Assembly (NCBI GenBank): GCA_964344725.1
Contig: CAYFOI010000016.1
Coordinates: forward strand, 1 to 32,284
DNA from: CG2-30-44-17 sp964344725
Lineage (GTDB): Bacteria; Patescibacteriota; Gracilibacteria; UBA1369; UBA12470
Direction of reading: 5' to 3'
Length of the DNA: 32,284 bases
Part shown: in pieces, positions 15,636 through 23,895 of the stretch
Layout of the letters: every line of letters begins with the position of its first letter
Numbering within the stretch: position 1 is the first letter of the stretch
Made by a program: the position numbers and the translations under genes
Notes under the pieces: generated by a model
What the model was told of the DNA's origin: nothing
Database searches by the model: none
What the model saw: the letters and a program-made list of their open reading frames with translations, nothing else

Positions 15636-15666
15636 AATATGATTTATTGAACCTAGAAATCAAATT

Positions 15667-16722
15667 ATGTTCAAGTTAGAAAAACTCCTCAGAACCGCAA
15701 AAGAATACAAAGCTTCAGACCTATTTATCACAACAGGTTCAAAGCCTGCACTTCGAATCAATGGAGATATAGTACTCGTCGAAGGACATCCTGAGCTAAC
15801 AAAAGAGTCCGCACAGGAGTACATCTTGGAATTGCTTTCAGATACGAGAAAAGAGCAAATAGCAAAAGGTGAAGACCTAGACTTCTCCCTAGACATACCA
15901 GAAGTAGCAAGCTTCCGTGTAAATGTTTTTCATCAAAGACAAGGAATCGGAGCCGTCTTCCGAGTAATCCCTAAAACAATACCAAAACTTGAAGATCTAG
16001 GCTTACCAGAACATTTGAGAAGACTTGTAGACCTCCCACACGGATTAGTGCTAGTAACAGGTCCCACAGGCCATGGTAAATCGACAACTCTCGCCGCTTT
16101 AATAGACGAAATCAACCAAAAATACCCAAAACACGTAATCACAATCGAAAATCCAATCGAATACGTTCACAAAAACGCAAAATCGATAATCAACCAAAGA
16201 GAAGTCGGCGAACACACTAAAAGCTTCGATTCAGCACTAAGATCAGCGCTTCGAGAAAGTCCAGATGTAATACTTGTCGGAGAGATGCGTGATTTAGAAA
16301 CAATCTCACTAGCACTCACCGCAGCGGAAACAGGCCATCTAGTATTTGCAACACTCCACACCAGTGGAGCTGCCAAAACAATCGGCCGTATAATCGATGT
16401 ATTTCCTGCAGAACAACAGAACCAGATCAGAACCCAACTAGCAGAAATACTCCAAGCTGTAATCTGGCAACGCCTCGTAAAAACAGTGGACAAAAAAGCT
16501 CAAATACCAGCCGTCGAAATAATGTTCCAAAACCACGCAATTGCAAACCTAATAAGGAAAGGATCAACACATCAAATAGACAACACTATCGAGACAAGCC
16601 GACAAGAAGGGATGCAAACCATGAAACGCTCACTCCTAGAACTTGCTTCGGCAGGAAAAATAACAAAAGAAGAAGCTATGCGCTTCCTACCTATGGAATT
16701 CGAAGAAGAACCACATAACTAA
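15667..16722 (+). CDS. pilT: Type IV pilus retraction ATPase PilT
   Basis: PilT is a hexameric ATPase that depolymerises type IV pili. The 351-residue protein has the PAS-like N-terminal domain (KEYKASDLFITTGSKPALRI) and a Walker A reading GPTGHGKST (132-140). It also has the Asp box (ITIENPIEYVH), the Walker B/PilT signature (SPDVILVGEMRDLETI) and the His box (TGHLVFATLHTSGAAKTI). The family usually has GPTGSGKST, so the Ser to His change inside the P-loop is unusual, although Lys and Ser/Thr are kept. It stands 32 bp upstream of the VirB2-like row and far from the pilC/prepilin cluster. The start is the first ATG after a consensus promoter. Confidence 0.95.
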   Translation: MFKLEKLLRTAKEYKASDLFITTGSKPALRINGDIVLVEGHPELTKESAQEYILELLSDTRKEQIAKGEDLDFSLDIPEVASFRVNVFHQRQGIGAVFRVIPKTIPKLEDLGLPEHLRRLVDLPHGLVLVTGPTGHGKSTTLAALIDEINQKYPKHVITIENPIEYVHKNAKSIINQREVGEHTKSFDSALRSALRESPDVILVGEMRDLETISLALTAAETGHLVFATLHTSGAAKTIGRIIDVFPAEQQNQIRTQLAEILQAVIWQRLVKTVDKKAQIPAVEIMFQNHAIANLIRKGSTHQIDNTIETSRQEGMQTMKRSLLELASAGKITKEEAMRFLPMEFEEEPHN

Positions 16723-16728
16723 AAATCA

Positions 16729-16757
16729 CTTCAATCCTAAAATCCTCTAATCCTATG
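16729..16757 (+). repeat. Octamer tract running into the start codon of the first VirB2-like gene
   Basis: Three in-phase octamers of CTNNAATC type (16729-16752) are followed by CTATG, whose last three bases are the start codon. The same words occur before hsp20 and galU. Confidence 0.8.
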
Positions 16758-17285
16758 AAAAAACTCCTAAGTCTAATAATAAGCCTAACCATGTTAAGTT
16801 GCTTACTCGCAACACCAGTAATAACATACGCGGGATCAGGAGAAGTAACAGGAGACGTGACAGAACAAGCAGGTGACGGAGGAGGTGGTGGCGGAGAGAC
16901 CGAAGATGCATCTATGCAAAATGATACCGACATAGACGGAGACGCATCAACAGATCATGACTCAACCGTACTAGACTCATTTGACGTTACCCAATACCTA
17001 ACAACAGACGGACAAAACCAAACATACCTAGAAAGCGACGATGAAAACTCACCTATAATTCAATTCATCCTACTTGTAATTAAATTCCTATCACAGTTAA
17101 TAGGTACTGCATCGATGGTCCTAATCGTAATAGGAGGCTTACTAATGCTAGCCTCGGAAGGAGACGACAACCGTATCCAAAAAGGGAAAACTATCATTTT
17201 ACAAGCAATCATAGGACTAGTCTTAGCACTTTCTTCGTACATCCTAGTCACATTTGTTCAATCACTATTATATGTTTCGACTTAA
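16755..17285 (+). CDS. VirB2/TrbC-like membrane protein 1
   Basis: The 176-residue protein has a signal peptide (1-26, ending ITYA) and an acidic ectodomain with a Gly-rich patch (GDGGGGGGETED). It ends in a hairpin of two membrane helices (about 100-132 and 146-172). The connecting loop ASEGDDNRIQKGKTII matches the shared pattern of the following genes: small-x-G-(D/E/N/Q)2-x2-I-x2-(A/G)-(K/R). VirB2/TrbC pilins of type IV secretion systems have this two-helix layout, and relatives are common in Patescibacteria. Whether it is a pilin subunit or a pore or platform protein is unknown. It overlaps the next gene by 14 bp. Confidence 0.75.
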   Translation: MKKLLSLIISLTMLSCLLATPVITYAGSGEVTGDVTEQAGDGGGGGGETEDASMQNDTDIDGDASTDHDSTVLDSFDVTQYLTTDGQNQTYLESDDENSPIIQFILLVIKFLSQLIGTASMVLIVIGGLLMLASEGDDNRIQKGKTIILQAIIGLVLALSSYILVTFVQSLLYVST

Positions 17286-17982
17286 GAAAAACCTCACAGT
17301 ACTGGTTACATCCACCCTATTTCTAACACTAAGCATAGGAATAGTAGTCGCATCCGCAGAAGCACCTTCTGCAAGCGAATCTTACAACACATCTGGGGAA
17401 GGAACAGTAATGGGATGCGGGGTAGAAAGCATCAACGAAGAAGATTTTTCATTCCAAACATTCGTTTCCGAAAAAGCAATAGACAAAGGTGTTATCTCAG
17501 CATCAGAAGCAGAGGATTTCATAGCAGGTGCTAGAATCGTAGAATTATCTGAATCCCTACCAGGAACAGACAACGTCGTAGGAGAATCATTCCTTATAGA
17601 CGCATACAAAGGCATCTGTTGTACCAAGTCAGACGACACAAAATGTGTCGATTATGCATACACATACTCAGACAGCCTAGACAAATGCGCAGAAAACAGC
17701 GAAAAAGACGACTGCAGACCTGTTCAGCTACTCGTATCAACAAGTGGCATCAATCTGCTCAAATTCTACGTATTACAAGTTTACATATGGGCAGCAAGTG
17801 TAGTCGGAATTATCGCAGTACTCGTCATTGTAGTTAGCGGTATACAAATTGCAGCTTCAGGAGGAGAAGAACAGCTCACTTCCGCTCGGACAAGAATCAT
17901 GCAGTCTTTGGCAGGATTAGCTATCTTATTCTTATCAGGACTAATCTTATACACAATTAATCCTACATTCTTTACAAGTTAA
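17272..17982 (+). CDS. VirB2/TrbC-like membrane protein 2 with a Cys-rich ectodomain
   Basis: The 236-residue protein has a signal peptide (about 1-29) and an ectodomain of about 130 residues with six cysteines (MGCGVES, KGICCTKSDDTKC, DKCAENSEKDDC), probably disulfide-bonded. The C-terminal two-helix hairpin (about 165-232) carries the loop ASGGEEQLTSARTRIM. The frame opens further upstream at a TTG (17254), but the ATG at 17272 places the signal peptide correctly. It overlaps gene 1 by 14 bp and is 2 bp from gene 3, indicating one operon and probably translational coupling. Confidence 0.75.
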   Translation: MFRLKKNLTVLVTSTLFLTLSIGIVVASAEAPSASESYNTSGEGTVMGCGVESINEEDFSFQTFVSEKAIDKGVISASEAEDFIAGARIVELSESLPGTDNVVGESFLIDAYKGICCTKSDDTKCVDYAYTYSDSLDKCAENSEKDDCRPVQLLVSTSGINLLKFYVLQVYIWAASVVGIIAVLVIVVSGIQIAASGGEEQLTSARTRIMQSLAGLAILFLSGLILYTINPTFFTS

Positions 17983-17984
17983 TC

Positions 17985-18896
17985 ATGGCAAAAAAACTAA
18001 CAACTCTAATACTAACAATCCTCTTAGGAATCACGTTTGCAGGTTCGACAGGTGTTGCAAATGCAGGCTTTCTCGATGACGTAGATACAGGTGATATTGA
18101 AATCAATGAAGACTATGATGGAGATAAAGGTGAAGTAGATTACACAGACGATGCCGAAGCAGCACAAGACCATTACGACGACATGGAAGACGCTGTAGCA
18201 GACGACGAAGCAGACACTACAATTACAACAGAAATGCCATCAATACCAAAACCTGAATTTCTACCAGGACCAAGTGAAGACTACTCACAATCAGAAATCC
18301 AAGATTACTTCCGAGAAAAAGCTATACCAGACTTCATAGCAGGATTCATAGGAATAATTGGACTCATGTCTTTCGTCTCATTAATAGTAGCGGGTATACA
18401 ATTCCTAACAGCTTACGGAAACGAAGAAAGAGTCGCATCAGCAAAAAGAACAGCAATATACGCTGTAGCAGGATTTGTAATCGCAATACTCTCATATGCA
18501 ATAGTTTCTATCCTTGGATCCGTAAGCTTAGAATCAACCGAGACAAGCCTGCTAAATATCCCTACCGCAGAAGCAGTAACAGAAAACACCATAGATGATC
18601 TACTGCCAGACCAAGGAGTTCTCATTGAAGCATCGCCCAACGCTCAAGGATCATCACTTGTAGAAGGAGACTTAGCAGAGGACATCATCCCAAACGGAAT
18701 CAATGTCGTTTTATACTTAGTAAGCTCAATCATCTTCGCAACACTAGCATACGCTGGAGTTTTGCTCGTGATAGGGCAAGGTAACGAAGAAGACATAAAC
18801 AAAGCAAAAAACATAATCGTATATGCAATTGTAGGTATCATCACGATCGCAATATCTTATGCAGTAATATACGGAATCGCTAAACTCAACCTGTAA
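17985..18896 (+). CDS. Double VirB2/TrbC-like membrane protein 3
   Basis: The 303-residue protein has a signal peptide (1-27, ending VANA), an Asp/Glu-rich linker and two complete two-helix modules. The first (about 113-185) has the loop AYGNEERVASAKRTAI and the second (about 225-302) has GQGNEEDINKAKNIIV. It thus looks like a fusion or internal duplication of the neighbouring single-module genes. A fused dimer would fix the stoichiometry of a multimeric assembly. It sits in the middle of the operon, 2 bp after gene 2 and 1 bp before gene 4. Confidence 0.78.
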   Translation: MAKKLTTLILTILLGITFAGSTGVANAGFLDDVDTGDIEINEDYDGDKGEVDYTDDAEAAQDHYDDMEDAVADDEADTTITTEMPSIPKPEFLPGPSEDYSQSEIQDYFREKAIPDFIAGFIGIIGLMSFVSLIVAGIQFLTAYGNEERVASAKRTAIYAVAGFVIAILSYAIVSILGSVSLESTETSLLNIPTAEAVTENTIDDLLPDQGVLIEASPNAQGSSLVEGDLAEDIIPNGINVVLYLVSSIIFATLAYAGVLLVIGQGNEEDINKAKNIIVYAIVGIITIAISYAVIYGIAKLNL

Positions 18897-18897
18897 G

Positions 18898-19377
18898 ATG
18901 AAAAAAGTCCTATTCACAATCCTAACTTTCATAGTAGCAGCTTGGATATTAGCTCCAACAGCGTTAGCCGCATACAGCATCCCCGGAGAATACCAACCAA
19001 ATAACATAGCTGAATCATGGGTAGAACAAAACTCTGAAGCAATGGGAGATACAGAAAGCTATGGAGCACTCGCAGTAACTTATATACTTGCCGACCTGGT
19101 TAGTGGATTAATAGGTATAACAGGTGTAATCGCAGTTTATTTCCTCGTATCAAATTCGCTTCAATACGCAACTTCATTTGGCCAACAAGACAAAATCGAC
19201 AAAGCCAAAAAAGGCATAATGTGGTCAATCATAGGCTTGTTCGTAATCATGCTGGCATACGCGATTGTAAGATTTGTTATCAAAATCGTACTCACAACAG
19301 ACTACACAAACTTTCAAGAAACCGGCAGCGGAGCCGCCGAAGAAGCCGCCAATGCAGTCTTATCGCTTATTAGTTAG
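18898..19377 (+). CDS. VirB2/TrbC-like membrane protein 4
   Basis: The 159-residue protein has a signal peptide (1-24, ending TALA), a short ectodomain and one two-helix module (about 60-140) with the loop SFGQQDKIDKAKKGIM. A Gly/Ala-rich tail follows. It is the last gene of the pilT operon and the most compact of the four, closest in size to true VirB2 pilins. No VirB4, VirB6 or VirD4 is encoded in the window, so assembly energy would have to come from elsewhere or from the pilus machinery. Confidence 0.75.
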   Translation: MKKVLFTILTFIVAAWILAPTALAAYSIPGEYQPNNIAESWVEQNSEAMGDTESYGALAVTYILADLVSGLIGITGVIAVYFLVSNSLQYATSFGQQDKIDKAKKGIMWSIIGLFVIMLAYAIVRFVIKIVLTTDYTNFQETGSGAAEEAANAVLSLIS

Positions 19378-19396
19378 GAACCGACAACTAAAAGCC

Positions 19397-19468
19397 TTTA
19401 GAATTCTAAAACTCTAGAACTCTAAAATTCCACAACTACACCCTATCCCCTACAACCCTAAGTCCTCT
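19397..19468 (+). repeat. Octamer-then-heptamer tract between convergent genes
   Basis: Four octamers of CTANAANT type (19398-19429) are followed by heptamers of NCCTANN type (19441-19468). The metG stop codon (19460-19458) and the codons of its last residues lie inside the heptamer part. Confidence 0.8.
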
Positions 19469-20981
19469 CTTTCGGAAACAAAACTCCAAGCTTTTTCACC
19501 TTAGTCCCAGACTTAAGAACTCCCCATTCACGAAACTCAACATACTCGCCCTCATTATAAATCTCAGGAACCCCAAGCCCTTGAAGCATCTTATCTGCAG
19601 TATCCGGGATAAAAGGATAAAGCATACAAGCTATATGCCTCAAAACCTCTAACAAGTTATACATAACCTTATTCAGCCCTTCTTTATCAGCCTTAAAAAG
19701 CTCCCAAGGCTTGTTCTCCTCGATATACTGGTTAGCAATTTCACCAAGTCGCACAGCCTCCTCACAAGCCTTTTTCAAATCAAATTTTTCAATATATTCA
19801 TCATACTTAGCCCACCCCTCTTTAACAGCCTTCATAAGCTCAGGATCTCCAACTACTTCAGGAACTTTGCCGCCAAGAAATCTATCAGCAAGAGTCAAAA
19901 CCCTAGAAAAAAGATTTCCAAAATTATCAGCAAGCTCACTCTCATAAACAACTTTAAAACGATCCTGACTAAAATCACCATCAGTCGTAGTCGGAACCTC
20001 CCGAAGCAAGTAATAACGGACAGGATCACAGCCCTTCTCCTCAACAACTTCAAAAGGGTCAATAGTATTCCCGAGACTTTTGCTCATCTTCTGCCCCTCA
20101 GAAGTTATATAGCCATGAACATAAATAGCTCTAGGAAGCTCTAAATCCGCAGCCATCAACATTCCAATCCAGATCCCAGCATGAAACCGCAGAATCCCCT
20201 TCCCTATCACGTGTGCATCAGCAGGCCAGAACTTCTCAAACTTAGACTCATCTGTAGACCCATAACCAAGAGCTGTAATATAATTCGACAAAGCATCACA
20301 CCACACATACATAACCTGGTCCTTATCATCCGGAACAGGAACTCCCCAGCTCAAACTCTTCTTAGGCCTAGAAAAACTCACGTCTTGAAGCCCACTTTCG
20401 CAGAGAGACAAAATCTCATTCTTACGCGACTCAGGAACAACTCTAAGCTCATCCCTGCGAATCTTTTCAGCAATCTGATCAGAATATTTAGAAAGCTTAA
20501 AGAAATAATTCTCCTCAGTAATAAGCTCAGGCTCCTTGTTATGCTCAGGACACTTCCCGTCAATAAGATCTTTCTCAGTAACAAAAGCCTCACAACCAAC
20601 ACAATAATGTCCCTGATATTTAGATTTATAGATATCTCCAGCTTGCACAAGTTTGTGCCACAACTTCTGAGCTCCAGCTTTATGTCTATCCTCTGTGGTC
20701 CTGATAAAATCATCGTTAGACAAATTCAAAAGCGCACCAAGGTTCTGAAAAATAGGTGCGTTTTTATCAGCCAATCCTTGAGATGTAAGCCCCTGATCCT
20801 TAGCAGTGTTGCGAATTTTACTCCCATGTTCATCAGTCCCAGTAAGAAACCATACCTCATCCCCCATCATCCTATGATAACGTGCTAAACAATCAGCCTC
20901 GAGAGTTTCCATAGCAAAACCAATGTGAGGAGCTGCATTCACATAAGCAATCGCCGTTGTAATATAGAACTTGTTAGACAT
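19458..20981 (-). CDS. metG: Methionyl-tRNA synthetase
   Basis: MetRS charges tRNA-Met for initiation and elongation. The 507-residue protein has the class I HIGH-type motif (AAPHIGFA, 19-22) and KMSKS at 298-302 (GQKMSKSLGN). A zinc knuckle is formed by C127-x2-C130 and C144-x2-H147. The helical anticodon-binding domain covers roughly residues 350-480. It stops near residue 507 and lacks the C-terminal EMAP/Trbp111-like tRNA-binding domain, as in many compact MetRS. Its C-terminal codons run into a heptamer tract. It is transcribed alone from a probable promoter at 21007-21036. Confidence 0.96.
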   Translation of the reverse strand: MSNKFYITTAIAYVNAAPHIGFAMETLEADCLARYHRMMGDEVWFLTGTDEHGSKIRNTAKDQGLTSQGLADKNAPIFQNLGALLNLSNDDFIRTTEDRHKAGAQKLWHKLVQAGDIYKSKYQGHYCVGCEAFVTEKDLIDGKCPEHNKEPELITEENYFFKLSKYSDQIAEKIRRDELRVVPESRKNEILSLCESGLQDVSFSRPKKSLSWGVPVPDDKDQVMYVWCDALSNYITALGYGSTDESKFEKFWPADAHVIGKGILRFHAGIWIGMLMAADLELPRAIYVHGYITSEGQKMSKSLGNTIDPFEVVEEKGCDPVRYYLLREVPTTTDGDFSQDRFKVVYESELADNFGNLFSRVLTLADRFLGGKVPEVVGDPELMKAVKEGWAKYDEYIEKFDLKKACEEAVRLGEIANQYIEENKPWELFKADKEGLNKVMYNLLEVLRHIACMLYPFIPDTADKMLQGLGVPEIYNEGEYVEFREWGVLKSGTKVKKLGVLFPKERT

Positions 20982-20998
20982 TGAGATAAGGTTAAATT

Positions 20999-21036
20999 AC
21001 AGGCCTGTTATACCACACAAACCTGTAAGACCACAA
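20999..21036 (-). promoter_or_regulatory. metG promoter with a palindrome at the start site
   Basis: On the minus strand, TTGTGG (21036-21031) and TGG-TATAAC (-10 at 21012-21007) are 18 bp apart. A perfect 10-bp palindrome ACAGGCCTGT (20999-21008) overlaps the end of the -10 box and the likely start point, as an operator would. No T-box leader is visible. Confidence 0.5.
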
Positions 21037-21082
21037 ACATTCGAGGGTTGAGTAATAGCAGAAAGAGCATCAGCAGCATCTT

Positions 21083-21113
21083 TAACTAGCTAAATAGCTA
21101 ACCAGCTAATCAA
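21083..21113 (+). repeat. Octamer tract at the 3' end of the pilus cluster
   Basis: AGCTAA recurs every 8 nt (21088, 21096, 21104). The PilX-like stop codon (21112-21110) lies at its right edge. Confidence 0.7.
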
Positions 21114-22015
21114 AGATCTTTTTCAAACAAAACAAAATCAAACACTGGAAGCGGCTCCCCTTCCTTCATATAAACATCAATCTGCTGAACATACTCATCA
21201 TTCACACCATCAGACTCAATTTTCACATACTCGCAAACAAATTCTGTATCCGAATCCGAAAGACGAACATAAACACGATCATCTTCACCGGGATCCTGAA
21301 TAACATTCGTAATAATCAAATAATTATAATGATGCGCCGAAAGGAAAGTAGAGACGTTCTCACCAGAAGCCCACTCATATTCACGCCCACCCCAAGAAAT
21401 ACCAACTTCCTGATACGAACCAGCTTCATTCTCTAAAGCATGCCAAGAATCACTACCACCCGGAACATCATCATAAGAAGAAATCGCCTCAGTAAACCCC
21501 GAATCATCTATACCCAAAATCTTCCAACGCACAACCTCATCAGTAGGATAAACACCCGTCTCAGTCTCAACCATATAATAAACCCAAAAATCGCTCATAT
21601 CGACAATACTGCCTCCATCATCATAGAAAAGCGGCGTCATTACAGACTCTTCCGGCTCAAGCGCCCTCCACAGAACTCCAGACTCATCCTCATAAACCTT
21701 ATCCCCATAAACATCACATGGCCAAACATCACTACGCGCATCTATCGAATAAAGATAAGAAACTTCATTAGAAAGCTCACCGGTCTCATCAGAAACCTCA
21801 TACCCATCAACATTAGAAACAACATCATATAGTGCCAACTCAGCCCCAGCCTCCGCAGAATAAAAAGCCTGCCCCCCATCAACGAGAGTTCTTTCAATCC
21901 TAAGCTCCGCAACAATCAGCCTGTTGATACCCAACCCCACAACCATCAGCACCGCCATAATCAGTATCGCGACCAGAAGTGCACTCGCATCCCTATTTTT
22001 AAAAGCATTATTCAT
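21110..22015 (-). CDS. PilX-like type IV pilus assembly protein
   Basis: The 301-residue product starts MNNAFKNRDASALLVAILIM, then has one membrane helix followed by ELRIERTLVDGGQAFYSAEAGAELALYD. That is the N-terminal pattern of PilX-type minor pilus proteins (hydrophobic segment, then "E...A...AFxxAEAG"). The rest is an acidic beta-rich ectodomain without a known fold. It lacks a FTLVE-type cleavage site. The open frame extends to 22075, but the ATG at 22015 fits the family and overlaps the previous gene by only 8 bp, which suggests translational coupling. It is the last gene of the prepilin operon. Confidence 0.7.
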   Translation of the reverse strand: MNNAFKNRDASALLVAILIMAVLMVVGLGINRLIVAELRIERTLVDGGQAFYSAEAGAELALYDVVSNVDGYEVSDETGELSNEVSYLYSIDARSDVWPCDVYGDKVYEDESGVLWRALEPEESVMTPLFYDDGGSIVDMSDFWVYYMVETETGVYPTDEVVRWKILGIDDSGFTEAISSYDDVPGGSDSWHALENEAGSYQEVGISWGGREYEWASGENVSTFLSAHHYNYLIITNVIQDPGEDDRVYVRLSDSDTEFVCEYVKIESDGVNDEYVQQIDVYMKEGEPLPVFDFVLFEKDL

Positions 22016-22622
22016 AAGTTCTTGTTGAAACAGATGTTTGTAATGAGAACGTAAGCTCATCAGTATATTGAGCATCTAAATACACAGTCGCATAAGGCTG
22101 AAACTGAAGCAAAACCTCATCATAATATTCATCCGGATCATACGATGGGAAAATCCAAAAATATATTCCATTAACAGCCAAAGGATCTGCCGAAATAGCT
22201 TTGGCACCCTCTTCATAACCTTCTGAAGGCAACCAAGCAGCCCCATCAAAGTCATATTCGTTCGTATAAACAACTCCATCTTCAGCATAAAAAACTTTAG
22301 CTACATCTCCATCAATAAGCGCCAAGTTCTCAACCGCAGTACCTTGAGTAAGGTCCACAGTAGTCAAACATTCATCAATCCCAGTAGCACTGCCCTCATA
22401 ACAACCGTAATAAATCGAACTAAGCTTAACCTCCTTAGAAATCTCCTCCATAACATCACGCGCACCAGAATAAACTTTGCGTAGTTCCGCCGCATCTCTC
22501 TGCGCCCTCGCAACATACAAATAAGTCCCAGCAATCATCGATATAAAGATAGTAAAGATCGCAATCGCAACCACCATTTCCACCAAAGTAAAAGCCTGAT
22601 TGTCAGAGTATTTACGCTTCAT
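22008..22622 (-). CDS. Prepilin-like protein (PilW/GspJ type)
   Basis: The 204-residue protein has a type IV prepilin leader, MKRKYSDNQA followed by FTLVEMVVAIAIF. The cleavage site (A before FTLVE) has the required Glu at +5. Its helical spine (11-36) is followed by "RAQRDAAELRKVYSGARDVMEEISKEVKLSS", typical of minor pilins of the PilW/GspJ class. The remainder is a beta ectodomain. The start codon overlaps the end of the upstream prepilin gene at one base and the 3' end overlaps the PilX-like gene. Confidence 0.85.
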   Translation of the reverse strand: MKRKYSDNQAFTLVEMVVAIAIFTIFISMIAGTYLYVARAQRDAAELRKVYSGARDVMEEISKEVKLSSIYYGCYEGSATGIDECLTTVDLTQGTAVENLALIDGDVAKVFYAEDGVVYTNEYDFDGAAWLPSEGYEEGAKAISADPLAVNGIYFWIFPSYDPDEYYDEVLLQFQPYATVYLDAQYTDELTFSLQTSVSTRTYE

Positions 22623-23308
22623 TATTCAGTTTGCCAATCTGTTAAATAAGTACTTAAAGAAATTTCACGATCAACCCCCCTCTCATTCCAAAAAACAACC
22701 GAAGTAACCTGAGCCTTATCCATATCACAATCCTCATAAGAAACTTTTATGTAACGACTAAACATGGACTCATCACCAGAATTATCATGAGCAAACACCT
22801 CATAACCAGCAGTTTCAGTCGACACATAAAGCTGCGCACTGCCTATCTCAATAGACTCCTCCGTAATAACCGAGATATCCCAAGGCGCATCATAGTCTGA
22901 CCCAGCGTCAACAACAGCAATAGGAGAAACGGCAGCAGGAATCCCTACATACGCTGCAACCACAGGAGCAACCTCAAAACTAAGCTCCCCAATCGTAATA
23001 TCCTGATCTTCATCAACAATAAGATACAAATCTAAATCCGCAGCGTCACAAGCAAAATCACTCTCCCAGAGCTCACTTCCAAGATTCCAACCATAATTTT
23101 GAAGCCAATTCGAATCACGAACATTCCTCATAGCCTCCAAACCCTGCTGCGCCAAATAATAACCTTGCAAAGTATTCATATTAGAAGCATTCGCCCTCAT
23201 AGTCACAATCACCAGATTAGCCATAGCCGTAAGCGTGACAGCCAAGATAGCAACCGCTATCAAAATTTCAACCAAAGTAAAACCAGATTTTCTACTCTGT
23301 AATTTCAT
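22622..23308 (-). CDS. Prepilin-like protein (PilV/GspI type)
   Basis: The 228-residue protein has the prepilin signature KSG-FTLVEILIAVAILAVTL (cleavage after G9, Glu at +5) and continues "YYLAQQGLEAMRNVRDSNWLQN". This "AxQGLExxRxxRD" segment is common in PilV/GspI-class minor pilins. The ectodomain is acidic and beta-rich. It overlaps the upstream prepilin gene by 17 bp. A prepilin peptidase would be needed but is not in the window. Confidence 0.85.
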   Translation of the reverse strand: MKLQSRKSGFTLVEILIAVAILAVTLTAMANLVIVTMRANASNMNTLQGYYLAQQGLEAMRNVRDSNWLQNYGWNLGSELWESDFACDAADLDLYLIVDEDQDITIGELSFEVAPVVAAYVGIPAAVSPIAVVDAGSDYDAPWDISVITEESIEIGSAQLYVSTETAGYEVFAHDNSGDESMFSRYIKVSYEDCDMDKAQVTSVVFWNERGVDREISLSTYLTDWQTE

Positions 23309-23846
23309 CAGCTATAAGATAATTTCCATTAAGTAAATCTAAAACAACATACCTCTCCGAAATATCTCCAGAAAGCGTAACCGTAAGCTCATAAAGCCCT
23401 TCCGCCTCATAAAAACCATCATCAAGAACCTGAATATCAGCATAAGGAGGAATAAAGAAAAGATACCCATCCGTAAATCCATCAGAGAAAGCAACTTCAA
23501 CACCATCACCTAAATCAACACTATCATCAACCTCATAATTAGAATAATCACACCCATCATTATAAGTGGTATATATCCTATCAAAACCACTCTCGCTCAT
23601 CGAAAGTCCCCAACAATACATCTGCTCACCAGCAACATCATAACTACCACTCGAAACCCTCACCTCCAAATCCTGAAGCTCACTATACAAGGTCTCCGCC
23701 GAAACACGCACTTGACTCCTCTTAATCTCGCTATTGTAGTCAGTCATAACCATGTAAGCCAGAATCCCCAGGATCGTAACAACCACAAGCACCTCAACTA
23801 GAGTAAAACCTCCTTTTTTATTTAAAACTTTAATTTTATTTGAAAT
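23292..23846 (-). CDS. Prepilin-like protein (GspH/FimT type) with no ATG start
   Basis: The frame contains NKKGG-FTLVEVLVVVTILGILAY, an unmistakable prepilin leader and spine, followed by a beta ectodomain (about 184 residues in total). Only a GTG (23792) lies downstream, and starting there would remove the cleavage site. Upstream, the frame is closed by TAA at 23849-23847 and contains no ATG, GTG or TTG before the leader. The candidates are ATT at 23846 (chosen here) or ATT at 23834. An ATG at 23860 lies in another frame and runs 12 codons to a stop, so a one-base assembly error in the AT-rich stretch is an alternative. The first gene of the prepilin set. Confidence 0.7.
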   Translation of the reverse strand: MSNKIKVLNKKGGFTLVEVLVVVTILGILAYMVMTDYNSEIKRSQVRVSAETLYSELQDLEVRVSSGSYDVAGEQMYCWGLSMSESGFDRIYTTYNDGCDYSNYEVDDSVDLGDGVEVAFSDGFTDGYLFFIPPYADIQVLDDGFYEAEGLYELTVTLSGDISERYVVLDLLNGNYLIADEITE

Positions 23847-23860
23847 TTAAATGATTCCAT

Positions 23861-23895
23861 AACCTACAACCTACCAGCTACAAACTACAAGCTAA
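23861..23895 (+). repeat. Heptamer tract between pilC and the prepilin genes
   Basis: Five in-phase heptamers of NNNCTAC/NNNCTAA type. The pilC stop (TAG, 23894-23892) is supplied by the last unit. The words match the tract at 2252-2300. Confidence 0.85.

Noticed and set aside
20982..21060. T-box riboswitch before metG
   Set aside because: The leader from the likely start site is only about 20 nt, too short, and no T-box consensus is seen.
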